A DNA stretch of 63,650 bases, from contig JAGAQA010000017.1 in NCBI GenBank assembly GCA_017622995.1, positions 1 to 63,650 on the forward strand, written 5' to 3'. Under the pieces are notes generated by a model, which saw nothing but the letters and a program-made list of their open reading frames with translations, had not been told where the DNA came from and made no database searches. This document shows, one piece after another, positions 8,783-17,390 of this stretch; the first letter of the stretch is position 1; every line of letters starts with the position of its first letter. Origin of the DNA: Oscillospiraceae bacterium (GTDB taxonomy: Bacteria > Bacillota > Clostridia > Oscillospirales > Oscillospiraceae). The translations under genes were made by a program, and so were the position numbers.

Positions 8783-9523
8783 TCAGCACTGAGCGGCAAA
8801 TTCTCTGATTTTTGCCTTCATGGCAGGGATGTCCTCCTGGAGCTTCAGGATGGTGCTGCCGACAAACGCGGCATCGCCGCCGGCCTCCTTCACCATGCGC
8901 ACATCCTCCGGGGCATGGACACCCACGCCGCAGTAGATGGGGCGCTGGATGCCGCTGGCCCGCAGGCCCTCCACGCAGTCCTTCAGCGTGGGATACTTGG
9001 GATTCACATAGCCCTGACCGGGAGTGGGCTTGGCCTGAAGGTAGACAAAGCCGTTGGAATCCTTGGCCGAGGCAATCTCCTCCTCCAGCATCTGATACTG
9101 GACATAGCAGGATACCCGCAGGCCGGCATCGATGATCTTCTGCTTCACCTCGTTGCCGGACAGGCCCACCAGCAGAAGGTCCTCAAAGCCGTTGTCCTTG
9201 CAATAGCGGATGTATTTGTCCACGCCGATTTCCAGAATGGTATTCTCATAGGCCAGCAGCAGCAGTTTGGTATGGGGATTCTGACGCTTGATGGTGAGAA
9301 TTTCCTCCATGTAGGCGTCGTAATCGTCACAGTTTTCCAGGGCCTTTGCCATGCGGCTCTTGATCAGATCGCTTTCCAGGTAGGGATCCCGGGAGGGGAA
9401 GTCCACCTCAATGATGCGGCAGCCGGCATCCACATATTCCCTGGCCATCTGAATGCTGGATTCCATGGTGGGGTAACCGTTGGACAGATAGAGAATAATA
9501 TCCATATATTGCTCCTTATTCAC
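8783..9523 (-). CDS. TrpA-like TIM-barrel enzyme (not tryptophan synthesis)
   Basis: 246 residues with tryptophan synthase alpha architecture. The segment IIEVDFPSRDPYLESD aligns with the TrpA active-site loop. The general acid Glu49 is kept (E39) and the SDP-type Asp is kept (D46), but the essential Asp60 position is Glu (E50) and the following Gly-Pro is lost. The phosphate-binding ends GVGVHAPEDV and FVGSTILK are kept, so a phosphorylated substrate is likely. No trpB or other trp gene is present. It is last in the nucleoside operon, overlapping the dehydrogenase gene by 8 bases. A lyase or aldolase role on a sugar phosphate is inference only. Confidence 0.8.
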   Translation of the reverse strand: MNKEQYMDIILYLSNGYPTMESSIQMAREYVDAGCRIIEVDFPSRDPYLESDLIKSRMAKALENCDDYDAYMEEILTIKRQNPHTKLLLLAYENTILEIGVDKYIRYCKDNGFEDLLLVGLSGNEVKQKIIDAGLRVSCYVQYQMLEEEIASAKDSNGFVYLQAKPTPGQGYVNPKYPTLKDCVEGLRASGIQRPIYCGVGVHAPEDVRMVKEAGGDAAFVGSTILKLQEDIPAMKAKIREFAAQC

Positions 9524-10661
9524 CGTAGTAGGCCTGCAGAATCAGGGCCCGGAACTGCTCCACAGAGGGGATAATGGGATTGGTCTTGGTGCAGCCGTCG
9601 GCCTTGGATACCACGGCCATCTCGTCCACCTTGGCCAGGAAGGCTTCCTCGTCGGGGAGCACCTCCTTCAGGGTTCCGGGGATGCCAAGAATGTGGTTCA
9701 GTTCTTTGACCACCTGGATCAGGTCTCTGCGGCCGATGGAGGCGGCAAAGGCATCGTACTTTGCCTTGGCATAGGGCTCATCGGAATTGAATTTCATGAT
9801 GTAGGGCAGCAGAATGGCATCCGCCACGCCGTGAGAGATATGGAAGAAGCCCCCAAGGGTCTGGGCGATGGAGTGCACAATGCCCAGAGACACGTTGGTA
9901 AAGGCCATGCCCGCAATCATAGAGGCGTTTGCCATGATCTCTCTGGCATCCAGATTGCTGCCGTCGGCATAGGCCACCGGCAGAACATCGATGATGTCCT
10001 TGGCTGCCGCCTGGGCCAGCACGTCGCTGAGGTAGTGGGCCCGGTTGGAAACCAGGGCCTCCAGGGCATGGGTCAGCGCGTCCATACCGGTCTCGGCGGT
10101 GATGCGGGGCGGCATGGAGGCGCAGACCTCCGGGTCGCAGATGGCAATATCGGGCATCATCTCCATATTGCCCAGGCCTCTCTTCATGCCCTCGTCATCG
10201 GTAATGACCACGGAGCGGGAAACCTCGCTGGCGGAGCCGGAGGTGGAGGGAATGCAGCAGTACTTGGCCTTATGGCGCAGGGTGGGGAAGGGGTTGGGAG
10301 GCAGAATGTCCTCCATTTTGGTCAGCTCGGGATGCTCGTAGAACACCCACATGGTCTTGCCCGCATCCATGGCGGAGCCGCCGCCCATGCCCACAATCAG
10401 GTCGGGCTCAAACTCCAGCATTTCCTTGGCGCCCCGGCGAACCGTGGCGATGCTGGGATCGGGCTCCACGCCGGAGATCACCCGCACCTGGGCCCCGCTC
10501 TCCTGGAAATAGCCGATCACCTTATCCAGCATACCGCTGCGCTGCATGGAGGAACCGCCCACCACGATGCACACGCGCTTATAGTGCAGGGTTTTAATGT
10601 ACTCCAGGCAGCCCTTGCCGAACATCAGCTCGCTGCCTGCCAGCTTAACAGGTCTCATCAT
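9516..10661 (-). CDS. Iron-containing (group III) alcohol dehydrogenase
   Basis: NAD(P)-dependent alcohol or aldehyde oxidoreductase of the Fe-ADH family, 381 residues. The nucleotide-binding motif GGGSAMDAGK is at 93-102. The metal-binding region runs from ETGMDALTHALEAL to GIVHSIAQTLGGFFHISHG, with the expected Asp/His ligands. RBS AAAGGAG lies upstream of tandem ATG codons. It sits between btpA-like and trpA-like genes, so it probably reduces a small aldehyde formed in that pathway. Substrate unknown. Confidence 0.9.
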   Translation of the reverse strand: MMRPVKLAGSELMFGKGCLEYIKTLHYKRVCIVVGGSSMQRSGMLDKVIGYFQESGAQVRVISGVEPDPSIATVRRGAKEMLEFEPDLIVGMGGGSAMDAGKTMWVFYEHPELTKMEDILPPNPFPTLRHKAKYCCIPSTSGSASEVSRSVVITDDEGMKRGLGNMEMMPDIAICDPEVCASMPPRITAETGMDALTHALEALVSNRAHYLSDVLAQAAAKDIIDVLPVAYADGSNLDAREIMANASMIAGMAFTNVSLGIVHSIAQTLGGFFHISHGVADAILLPYIMKFNSDEPYAKAKYDAFAASIGRRDLIQVVKELNHILGIPGTLKEVLPDEEAFLAKVDEMAVVSKADGCTKTNPIIPSVEQFRALILQAYYGE

Positions 10662-10684
10662 AATAAAACACTCCTTTGTTATGC

Positions 10685-11473
10685 TCAGCCCTTGGCTTCG
10701 ATCAGTTCTCTTGCCAGGGCGTAGTCAATGGGATTGGTCAGGACACCGTCCTTTTTGAAGCTGGAGCCCACAATGCAGCCGTCCGCGATGGTCAGCTGCT
10801 CCCGGACATTGGCGGGCTTCACGCCGCTGCCCGCGAAGACAGGGATTTTCACCACTTTTTTCACCCGGGCAATCATCTCAATGGGGGTCTCCTCACCGAT
10901 GACGGAACCGGTAATGATGATGCCGTCGGCACCAGCCCCCGCCGCCTCCTTGGCGCTGGCCTCAATGGAAATGCTGGGGCAAAGCATATAGCTGTGCTTG
11001 ACCTGGCAGTCGGCCAGGATCTTGATGTGCTCCAGGCCCATTCTCTTGCGGTAGTTTACGCAGTCGTGGGCACAGGGATAGATGATGCCGTCGGAGAACA
11101 GCACGGTATCCACAAACACCGGCACCCGGATAAAGGTGGCGCCTGCCGCGGCGGCAATGGCCAGGGATGCCTCGTAATCATTGAAGGCCGCGTCCACACC
11201 TACGGGAATGGACACCGCGTCCGCCACCTTCCGGGCGGCGGCAGCCAGAGCCGCGATCTGGGCCTTGTTCAGCTTGGCCGTAAAGGGTGTGTCTCCCATA
11301 TTCTCCACGATAACGGCATCCACACCGGCCTTTTCCAGGGTTTGGGCATCCTGCACCGCCTGGGAAAGAATCTTTTCCATATCTCCCCCGTAGCCGAAGC
11401 TTCCGGGCAGAGGCAGGCAGTGGACCATTCCGATGACGGAGCCCGCGCCGTTTGCAATCAACGCTTTTGACAT
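10685..11473 (-). CDS. BtpA/SgcQ family TIM-barrel protein
   Basis: 262 residues. The N-terminal IGMVHCLPLPGSFGYGG, the central DAVIVENMGDTPF, and the C-terminal GADGIIITGSVIGEETP and FAGSGVKPANVREQL are hallmarks of the BtpA/SgcQ family. Members are annotated as photosystem I biogenesis factors in cyanobacteria. In heterotrophs they occur in sugar and nucleoside gene clusters, with no established reaction that I know of. Start ATG 11473 has GGGGAGA upstream. The context implies an enzymatic step after nucleoside cleavage. Confidence 0.85.
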   Translation of the reverse strand: MSKALIANGAGSVIGMVHCLPLPGSFGYGGDMEKILSQAVQDAQTLEKAGVDAVIVENMGDTPFTAKLNKAQIAALAAAARKVADAVSIPVGVDAAFNDYEASLAIAAAAGATFIRVPVFVDTVLFSDGIIYPCAHDCVNYRKRMGLEHIKILADCQVKHSYMLCPSISIEASAKEAAGAGADGIIITGSVIGEETPIEMIARVKKVVKIPVFAGSGVKPANVREQLTIADGCIVGSSFKKDGVLTNPIDYALARELIEAKG

Positions 11474-11489
11474 AACCAATCTCCCCTTA

Positions 11490-12251
11490 TCAAAGCTTGT
11501 CGCCGTATTTCACATGATAGTTATAAATGCCTTCCAGAGCGGCCCGGCACAGCAGATCCTCCGCGTCGGTGCGGTCCTGGCCCTTCAGAACCTCCTTCAG
11601 GTTTTCCAGAACGGTGGTCATGGTCAGCACGCAGGACTTGACCCCCATGAGTCTGCCCACGGTGAGGATGCAGGAGGTTTCCATATCGCAGCCGATTACC
11701 CCCAGTTTTTTCAGCTCCGCGAAGCCCGGGGCCATATCCCGGCCGAATTCCAGAGAGAACTTGGAATCGTGGGTCTGGGTATAGAAGCCGTCCATGGTGC
11801 AGTTGATGCCGTTTTCGTATTCGGCGCCCATCTGCGTGACCGTTTCATTCATCACATTCACCAGCTCCAGATCCGCCACGGCGGGGTAGGAGGGCTCCAC
11901 ATAGGTATTGCTGGTGCTCTCCCGGCGCATGGCGGCGATGGGAATGATGAATTTGCCCAGCATATCATCCCGCAGGGCCATGGCGGTGCCCATCCGCACA
12001 GCCACCTTCATACCGGCCTCGTACATCTCCTCCATGGCGATGGCCGCGCTGGGCGCGCCGATGCCGGTGGAGGTAACGGTGATTCTCACGCCCTTGTAGG
12101 TGCCGGTATAGGTGTTGAATTCCCGCTGGAAGGCAACCTTCTGGGGGTTGTCCAGATACTGCTTCACCACCTCCACACGCCAGGGATCACCGGAAAAAAT
12201 CACATAGCTTCCCACGGTTTCGGGGGACGCGCCCATGTACAGTGTTTTCAT
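11490..12251 (-). CDS. Nucleoside phosphorylase (NP-I, PNP/UP type)
   Basis: Phosphorolysis of a nucleoside to base plus (deoxy)ribose-1-phosphate. Seen: the phosphate-binding GDPWR (21-25), TVTSTGIGAPSAA (60-70), the MRMGT motif with R86, and the ribose-binding Met-Glu pair in GCDMETS (M190-E191). This is the hexameric uridine/purine phosphorylase fold. The base-recognition segment GFYTQTHDSKFSLEFG matches neither uridine phosphorylase (Q/R pair) nor DeoD clearly, so base specificity is open. Its stop overlaps the start of... the upstream pfkB gene's last codons by 4 bases, so the two are coupled. Confidence 0.9.
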   Translation of the reverse strand: MKTLYMGASPETVGSYVIFSGDPWRVEVVKQYLDNPQKVAFQREFNTYTGTYKGVRITVTSTGIGAPSAAIAMEEMYEAGMKVAVRMGTAMALRDDMLGKFIIPIAAMRRESTSNTYVEPSYPAVADLELVNVMNETVTQMGAEYENGINCTMDGFYTQTHDSKFSLEFGRDMAPGFAELKKLGVIGCDMETSCILTVGRLMGVKSCVLTMTTVLENLKEVLKGQDRTDAEDLLCRAALEGIYNYHVKYGDKL

Positions 12252-13213
12252 TTTATTCTCTCCTTTATCTGCGTCATTTTAGCTTCCAGCTGCTCCGCGG
12301 TGGGCAGATTGGAACAGCAGCCCACATCCCGCAGTACAAAATCCGCAAGGGCAGCCCCCAGACAGCCGCACTCCACAGCCGGACGGTTATTGAGCACGCC
12401 ATACAGGAAACCGGACATATACGCATCGCCGGAGCCTGTGGTATCCACAATCTCCTCTTTGGAAATACCGCTGGTGGGAATTCTGTGCTCCCGGAAGCCA
12501 TTGTCTGTTTTCTCATACACAATGCTGCCGCTGCCGCCCAGGGTGGTGACGATATACAGGGCTCTGCCGATCTCAAAGAGCTTGGTTATCCCGTCGCAGC
12601 CGTAGAGCTGTTCAATCAGTTCCCGCTCCACCTCGTTGGTGAAAATGATGGTGCTGCTCTCCAGAAGCTCCCGCAGGAAATCCACCGGGAAGGCATCCAT
12701 GTCGTCCTTCATGCCGAAGGCCACCGGCACACCGGCTGCCTTGCAGCCCTCCAGGAAATAGCGGTTGTCCGGCTTGCTGGCCACGGTAATCACGCCCAGG
12801 CGGGTGTTTTCAAAGATGCCGCTGTCAATGGGCCGGGCATGCTTTTTGTCCATGGAGCCGGGGTAGAAGATGGTGATATGATCCCCGTTTTTATCCTGTA
12901 ACAGGTAGCAGGTGGAGGTTGCCTCCCCGGGAATCACGGTCACGGCGTCGGTGGGTATGTTGTTGCGGGTCAGATAGGCCCGGAACCCATTCTCCTCCCA
13001 GTCCGGCCCCACCCGGAGCACGGGCATTGCCCGTTTGCCCAGGCGGCAGAGGGCGGAGGCAATGTTGACCCCGCAGCCGCCGTAATTGATTTTCGTATTG
13101 TCGGCATTGGTGACAATGGAGGTGAACCCCACCCGGGCCGGTTCCGCGATCTTGATGATGTGGTCCATGCTCACATAGCCGCTGGTCAGAACATCGTATT
13201 TGTATTCTTTCAT
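12248..13213 (-). CDS. PfkB-family carbohydrate/nucleoside kinase
   Basis: Ribokinase-fold ATP-dependent kinase, 321 residues. The N-terminal GGCGVNIASALCRLG (45-59) is the substrate-binding di-glycine region. The C-terminal DTTGSGDAYMSGFLYG (257-272) carries the anion hole and catalytic base D263. It overlaps the phosphorylase gene by 4 bases, so the likely substrate is either the imported nucleoside or the pentose-1-phosphate produced next to it. The latter would give a pentose-1,5-bisphosphate, as in haloarchaeal nucleoside catabolism. This is inference. Confidence 0.9.
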   Translation of the reverse strand: MKEYKYDVLTSGYVSMDHIIKIAEPARVGFTSIVTNADNTKINYGGCGVNIASALCRLGKRAMPVLRVGPDWEENGFRAYLTRNNIPTDAVTVIPGEATSTCYLLQDKNGDHITIFYPGSMDKKHARPIDSGIFENTRLGVITVASKPDNRYFLEGCKAAGVPVAFGMKDDMDAFPVDFLRELLESSTIIFTNEVERELIEQLYGCDGITKLFEIGRALYIVTTLGGSGSIVYEKTDNGFREHRIPTSGISKEEIVDTTGSGDAYMSGFLYGVLNNRPAVECGCLGAALADFVLRDVGCCSNLPTAEQLEAKMTQIKERIK

Positions 13214-13220
13214 GCTTCCC

Positions 13221-13787
13221 TCACAGTTCTCCGCCGTCCAGCTTTTGGAAAAGCTCCTGGCTGGTCATCACCTGGCCCAGGTATTTGCGGATGTCCTCCA
13301 AATGCACCTGGTTCACCACCTCGGAATTGGTGGCCACGCAATCGCTGAGGACGATTGGATTGTAGTCCAGGTAGAAGGCATCCGTCACCGTGGCCCGGAT
13401 GCAGCAGTTCGTCTTCGTTCCTACAATAATCACATTTTTCACATCCAGCTGCCGCAGCACCAGATCCAGATCCGTGCCGAAAAAGCCGCTGTAGCGCCGC
13501 TTGCGGATGACATAATCCTTCTTTTCGTCCACCGGCAGCATGGGATCGATTTCAATGCCCCAGGTGCCCTCGATGCAGTTGGGCCGCATGGAGGCGATGC
13601 GCCGGTCAGGCTTGTCCTTCCGGTTGCAGTGCTGCATGAAAATGATGGGGCAGTCGTGGGCCCGGCAGGCGTCCAGAACCCTGCGGATCACAGGCAGAAT
13701 CTCCCGGTTTTGGGGATAGTACACCAGGCCCTCCGGATCGGTGAAATCCCGAACCATATCCACAATGATCAGTGCTGTCTGCTTCAT
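13221..13787 (-). CDS. Isochorismatase-like cysteine hydrolase
   Basis: 188-residue amidohydrolase of the isochorismatase/nicotinamidase superfamily. The catalytic triad is visible as D10 (LIIVDMVRDF), K96 (VIRKRRYSGFFGTDL) and C129 (GTKTNCCIRATVTDAF). Relatives include nicotinamidase, N-carbamoylsarcosine amidase and the pyrimidine-degrading RutB. Being inside the nucleoside operon, hydrolysis of a nitrogenous base derivative or ureido compound is plausible. It overlaps the upstream permease gene by 4 bases. Confidence 0.85.
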   Translation of the reverse strand: MKQTALIIVDMVRDFTDPEGLVYYPQNREILPVIRRVLDACRAHDCPIIFMQHCNRKDKPDRRIASMRPNCIEGTWGIEIDPMLPVDEKKDYVIRKRRYSGFFGTDLDLVLRQLDVKNVIIVGTKTNCCIRATVTDAFYLDYNPIVLSDCVATNSEVVNQVHLEDIRKYLGQVMTSQELFQKLDGGEL

Positions 13788-14695
13788 ACCTGGAACCCTC
13801 TGACCTTCACATTTTTGTACTTGACGTAGGAGGCCGCGCCCAGCACCACAATCATCAGCAGGTAGGGGAAGCAGTCAAACAGGCCGGAGGCCTCTCCCGC
13901 GTACACACTCAGGTTTACCGCCAGGGAACGGGACAGTCCGAACAGGATGGCGTACAGGCTGGACTGCACCGGCTTGCCCCGGCCGCAGTAGATTGCCGCC
14001 AGCGCGATGAAGCCCCGGGCCGCCACCATGGAATTGGTAAACAGGCCCAGCCGGTCCAGGGCCAGATTCATTCCCGCCAGAGCGCAGCCTACGGCGCCCA
14101 GAAGAATGGCCGCGTACTTGTACAGATCCACCCGCAGGCCGATGGCCTTTGCCGCGTCCTCGCTTTCACCCACCACCCGGACATATACGCCGAAGCGGGT
14201 GCGGTACATCAGCAGGGAGGTCAGGAAGATCAGGAGGAAGCTCACATAGGTAAGCACCGGATGCCCGCTGAGGATGGGCCCCAGAATGGGAATATCCTTG
14301 ATGATGGGAATGTTGAGCTTCAGGGCGTTTACATCGAACTCGGGGATGATGATGTTGGAGGACTTCATCATAACCAGGATAAAGCCTGCCACGGCGGTGG
14401 ACATCATGTTGATGGCCAGGCCCACAATAATCACATTGCCCTTCATGGTCACGCCGAAGAAGGCGAAAATCAGGCCGTAGAGCAGGGTTGTCAGCAGGCA
14501 CACCAGCAGCGCGAAGGCAAAATTCCGGGTGAAATAGTAGGTCAGCACGGAAAACAGAGCGCCATTGAGCATCATGCCCTCCAGCGCGATATTCAGAACG
14601 TTGGCCTTGTAGGCAAACAGTCCGCCCAGCACCGCCAGAATGATGGGGGCGCTGTGATAAACGCAGTCATAGAGAATACTGATCATCAGCTGCAT
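13784..14695 (-). CDS. Nucleoside-type ABC transporter permease (second)
   Basis: 303 residues, about eight to ten membrane helices, of the branched-chain permease superfamily (BPD_transp_2), as in the YufQ/NupQ permeases of BMP-dependent importers. Characteristic are LGGLFAYKANVLNIALEGMM near the N terminus and VDLYKYAAILLGAVGCALAG. It overlaps the partner permease gene by 10 bases and pairs with it to form the membrane channel. Confidence 0.92.
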   Translation of the reverse strand: MQLMISILYDCVYHSAPIILAVLGGLFAYKANVLNIALEGMMLNGALFSVLTYYFTRNFAFALLVCLLTTLLYGLIFAFFGVTMKGNVIIVGLAINMMSTAVAGFILVMMKSSNIIIPEFDVNALKLNIPIIKDIPILGPILSGHPVLTYVSFLLIFLTSLLMYRTRFGVYVRVVGESEDAAKAIGLRVDLYKYAAILLGAVGCALAGMNLALDRLGLFTNSMVAARGFIALAAIYCGRGKPVQSSLYAILFGLSRSLAVNLSVYAGEASGLFDCFPYLLMIVVLGAASYVKYKNVKVRGFQV

Positions 14696-15768
14696 GTCTT
14701 GCTCTCCTTTCCCTTTTTCCCCTTCAGTCTTTCGAACAGGTGGAATCGACCGTCGATGAACTTGACTGCCAGGAACAGGACAATCAGCGCCTGAATCAGG
14801 GCAACGATCTCCTTGGGCACATTGGTATACATATTGATCTTATCCGAGCCGGTTTTCAGCGCCGCGTAGAAAATGGAGGCGATGAAAATACCCACCGGGT
14901 TGTGGCCGCCCATCAGCGCGATGAGCATACCGTCCCAGCCCAGGCCGGGGTTTCCGGAGAAGGTCAGGGTGTAGCGGTACTGATCCTCCATCATCCATCC
15001 GGCACCGGCAAAGCCTGCCAGAGCGCCGGACAGGAGCATGAGAAGAATAATCTTCTTTCCCACATTCATGCCGGTGGCCTCGGCGAATTCCGCGTTCATG
15101 CCCATGGCCTTGATTTCATAGCCCAGGCGGCCCCGGCGCATATACAGGGTCATCACAATCCAGATGGCCACCACAATGAAGAAGAAGGCGGTGAGTCTGG
15201 ATTTTCCGAAGATACGGGAGAACATGGCGCTTTCCGACACCATAGGTGTGCACACATAGCCGGAACCGTTGTCCCGGAAGATGCCGGTGGTCAGAAACTC
15301 CAGCACCTTGGCCAGGGCGTAGTTCAGCATCAGCGTCACCACCATTTCGTCTGCCCGGAGCTTTGCCTTGAGAAGGGCAGGCACCAGGGAGTAGGCCATG
15401 CCGCACAGCACGCCTACGGCCAGGCAGACCAGCTTGACCACGAAGGGATTTCCCGTCATGCGGCTGCCCAGAATACCGGCAAAGAAGGCGCCCAGCAGCA
15501 GCGAGCCCTCTACGCCCATGTTGTAAATGTTGGCCTTAAAGGTCACGGCAATGGCCAGACCCGTGAGGATCATGGGGCCCGCGTAGTGCAGGGTGTTCTG
15601 GAAGCCAACCTTGGTAAACAGGGACTTCTGCAGCAGCACCCAGTAGGTATTCAGGGGATTCTCCCCAATCACCGCGATGACGATGCCGCCAACCAGGAAG
15701 GCCAGCAAAATGGGGATCAGACAGTTCAGCAGACCCCGCAGGCCCGCGCCCAGCTTTTTTCCGTTCAT
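14686..15768 (-). CDS. Nucleoside-type ABC transporter permease (first)
   Basis: 360 residues with about nine membrane helices, of the YufP/NupP type. The segment GLAIAVTFKANIYNMGVEGSLLLGAFFAG matches the family core, and AEATGMNVGKKIILLMLLSGALAGFAGAG is the cytoplasmic coupling region. It overlaps the ATPase gene by 4 bases. Works with the second permease, the two-domain ATPase and the lipoprotein encoded at 17391. Confidence 0.92.
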   Translation of the reverse strand: MNGKKLGAGLRGLLNCLIPILLAFLVGGIVIAVIGENPLNTYWVLLQKSLFTKVGFQNTLHYAGPMILTGLAIAVTFKANIYNMGVEGSLLLGAFFAGILGSRMTGNPFVVKLVCLAVGVLCGMAYSLVPALLKAKLRADEMVVTLMLNYALAKVLEFLTTGIFRDNGSGYVCTPMVSESAMFSRIFGKSRLTAFFFIVVAIWIVMTLYMRRGRLGYEIKAMGMNAEFAEATGMNVGKKIILLMLLSGALAGFAGAGWMMEDQYRYTLTFSGNPGLGWDGMLIALMGGHNPVGIFIASIFYAALKTGSDKINMYTNVPKEIVALIQALIVLFLAVKFIDGRFHLFERLKGKKGKESKTCS

Positions 15769-17294
15769 TGTGCCGCCTCCTTATCTGTAATACCGGCCAT
15801 GAGCAGACCGATCTGCATCATATCCGTCTTGGTGGGATCCACCTCGCCGGTGACTTCGCCCTTGTACAGAACGATGACCCGGTCGGACAGGCTCATAATC
15901 TCCGGCAGCTCACTGGAAATCAGGATTACGGCATTGCCCTGATTTCTGTACTCCAGAAGCTGACGGTGAATGGACTCAATGGAGCCGATGTCAATGCCCC
16001 GGGTGGGCTGGCAGGCAATCAGCAGCTTGGGCCCCGCGCTGAGCTCCCGGGCCACAATGATCTTCTGGGCGTTGCCGCCGGACAGGGCCCCGACGGTGCC
16101 TTCCAGGTCGCCCACCCGAATATCAAAGCGTTCAATCTGGCTGTCCCGGCGCTGACGCATGACCTTGGTGTTCATCAGGCCGCCCCGGCATACCTCTTTC
16201 TGGGTGTGGTAGCCCGCCACGGCGTTTTCCGTCAGGGTCATGGTCCGGCACAGGCCCTGGGCAAACCGGTCCTCGGGAATGATGCCGATGCCCTTCTGCC
16301 GCAGCTTATCCGGCCAGATGTTGGTTACGTCCTCTCCGTCGAACATCACCCTGCCGGCAGTTGCCTCCATTAGGCCGCTGATGATCTTCACCAGCTCGCT
16401 CTGTCCGTTGCCTTCCACGCCCGCGATGCCCAGGATCTCTCCTCTGGCTACCTGGAAGGAAACGTTTTTCAGGCACTCCTTGCCAAAGCTGTTGATGGTG
16501 GTCAGGTTCTCCGCCTGATAGATCACGCCGCCGTCTGATACCTTTCTGCGGTCATTCTCCACCGTCAGCATCACATCCCGGCCTACCATCATCTGCGCCA
16601 GCTCCTGCTCCGAGGTGTCCTTGGTGCGCATGGAGCCCACGACCTTGCCCCGCTTGATGACCACAACGCTGTCGGATACTTCCATCACCTCCCGGAGCTT
16701 GTGGGTGATGACAATGATGGTCTTGCCCTTTTCCTTCAGGTCCTTCAGTCTGTCAATCAGATCGTTGGCCTCCTGGGGGGTCAGAACGGCGGTGGGCTCG
16801 TCCAGAATGAGAATGTCCACATTCCGGTAGAGCATTTTCAGGATTTCCACCCGCTGGCGGCTGCCAACGGATATATCTTCAACCTTATCCAAAGGATTGA
16901 GTTCAAAGTGATAGTTGTGAATCAGCTCCTCCACCTTCCGGATTTCTTCCTTCCGGTCGATGAGGCCGCCTTTTTTTGTAATCTCCGCGCCCAGCAGAAT
17001 ATTCTCATAGACGCTGAGGCTGGGCACCAGCTTGAAATGCTGGTGCACCATGCCAATGCCGTTGGCAATGGCATCGATGGGGCTTCTCAGCTTCACCTGG
17101 CTGCCCCGGATCCGGATTTCGCCCTCTGTGGGCTCCAACAGGCCGTAGAGCATATTCATCAGCGTGGTCTTGCCCGCGCCGTTTTCGCCCACGATACAGG
17201 TGATCTCTTTTTCGGGGATCGCCAAATCGATGTGATCGTTGGCGGTAAAGGAGCCGAACCGCTTGGTCAGCCCAACTGTTTGAATCATATACAT
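15765..17294 (-). CDS. Nucleoside-type ABC transporter, tandem ATPase
   Basis: 509 residues with two nucleotide-binding domains, the RbsA/YufO layout. The first has Walker A GENGAGKT (36-43), signature [12 protein letters not shown] and [10 protein letters not shown]. The second has a degenerate Walker A (GVEGNGQSE) and signature [25 protein letters not shown] lies 6 bases before the ATG. Energises uptake of the ligand bound by the BMP lipoprotein. Confidence 0.95.
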   Translation of the reverse strand: MYMIQTVGLTKRFGSFTANDHIDLAIPEKEITCIVGENGAGKTTLMNMLYGLLEPTEGEIRIRGSQVKLRSPIDAIANGIGMVHQHFKLVPSLSVYENILLGAEITKKGGLIDRKEEIRKVEELIHNYHFELNPLDKVEDISVGSRQRVEILKMLYRNVDILILDEPTAVLTPQEANDLIDRLKDLKEKGKTIIVITHKLREVMEVSDSVVVIKRGKVVGSMRTKDTSEQELAQMMVGRDVMLTVENDRRKVSDGGVIYQAENLTTINSFGKECLKNVSFQVARGEILGIAGVEGNGQSELVKIISGLMEATAGRVMFDGEDVTNIWPDKLRQKGIGIIPEDRFAQGLCRTMTLTENAVAGYHTQKEVCRGGLMNTKVMRQRRDSQIERFDIRVGDLEGTVGALSGGNAQKIIVARELSAGPKLLIACQPTRGIDIGSIESIHRQLLEYRNQGNAVILISSELPEIMSLSDRVIVLYKGEVTGEVDPTKTDMMQIGLLMAGITDKEAAQ

Positions 17295-17390
17295 GTTTTT
17301 GTCCTCATTGTTCCTTGTCTGGCATCTGGCTGCAAAGGCTCGTCTCTGAAGCCGGGGCTGTCTCCATTTGAGACAGCCCCGGGCGTCCGA

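Noticed and set aside
8783-9523. Tryptophan biosynthesis (trpA)
   Set aside because: The key Asp60 position is Glu and no trp genes are nearby; operon context points to nucleoside catabolism.
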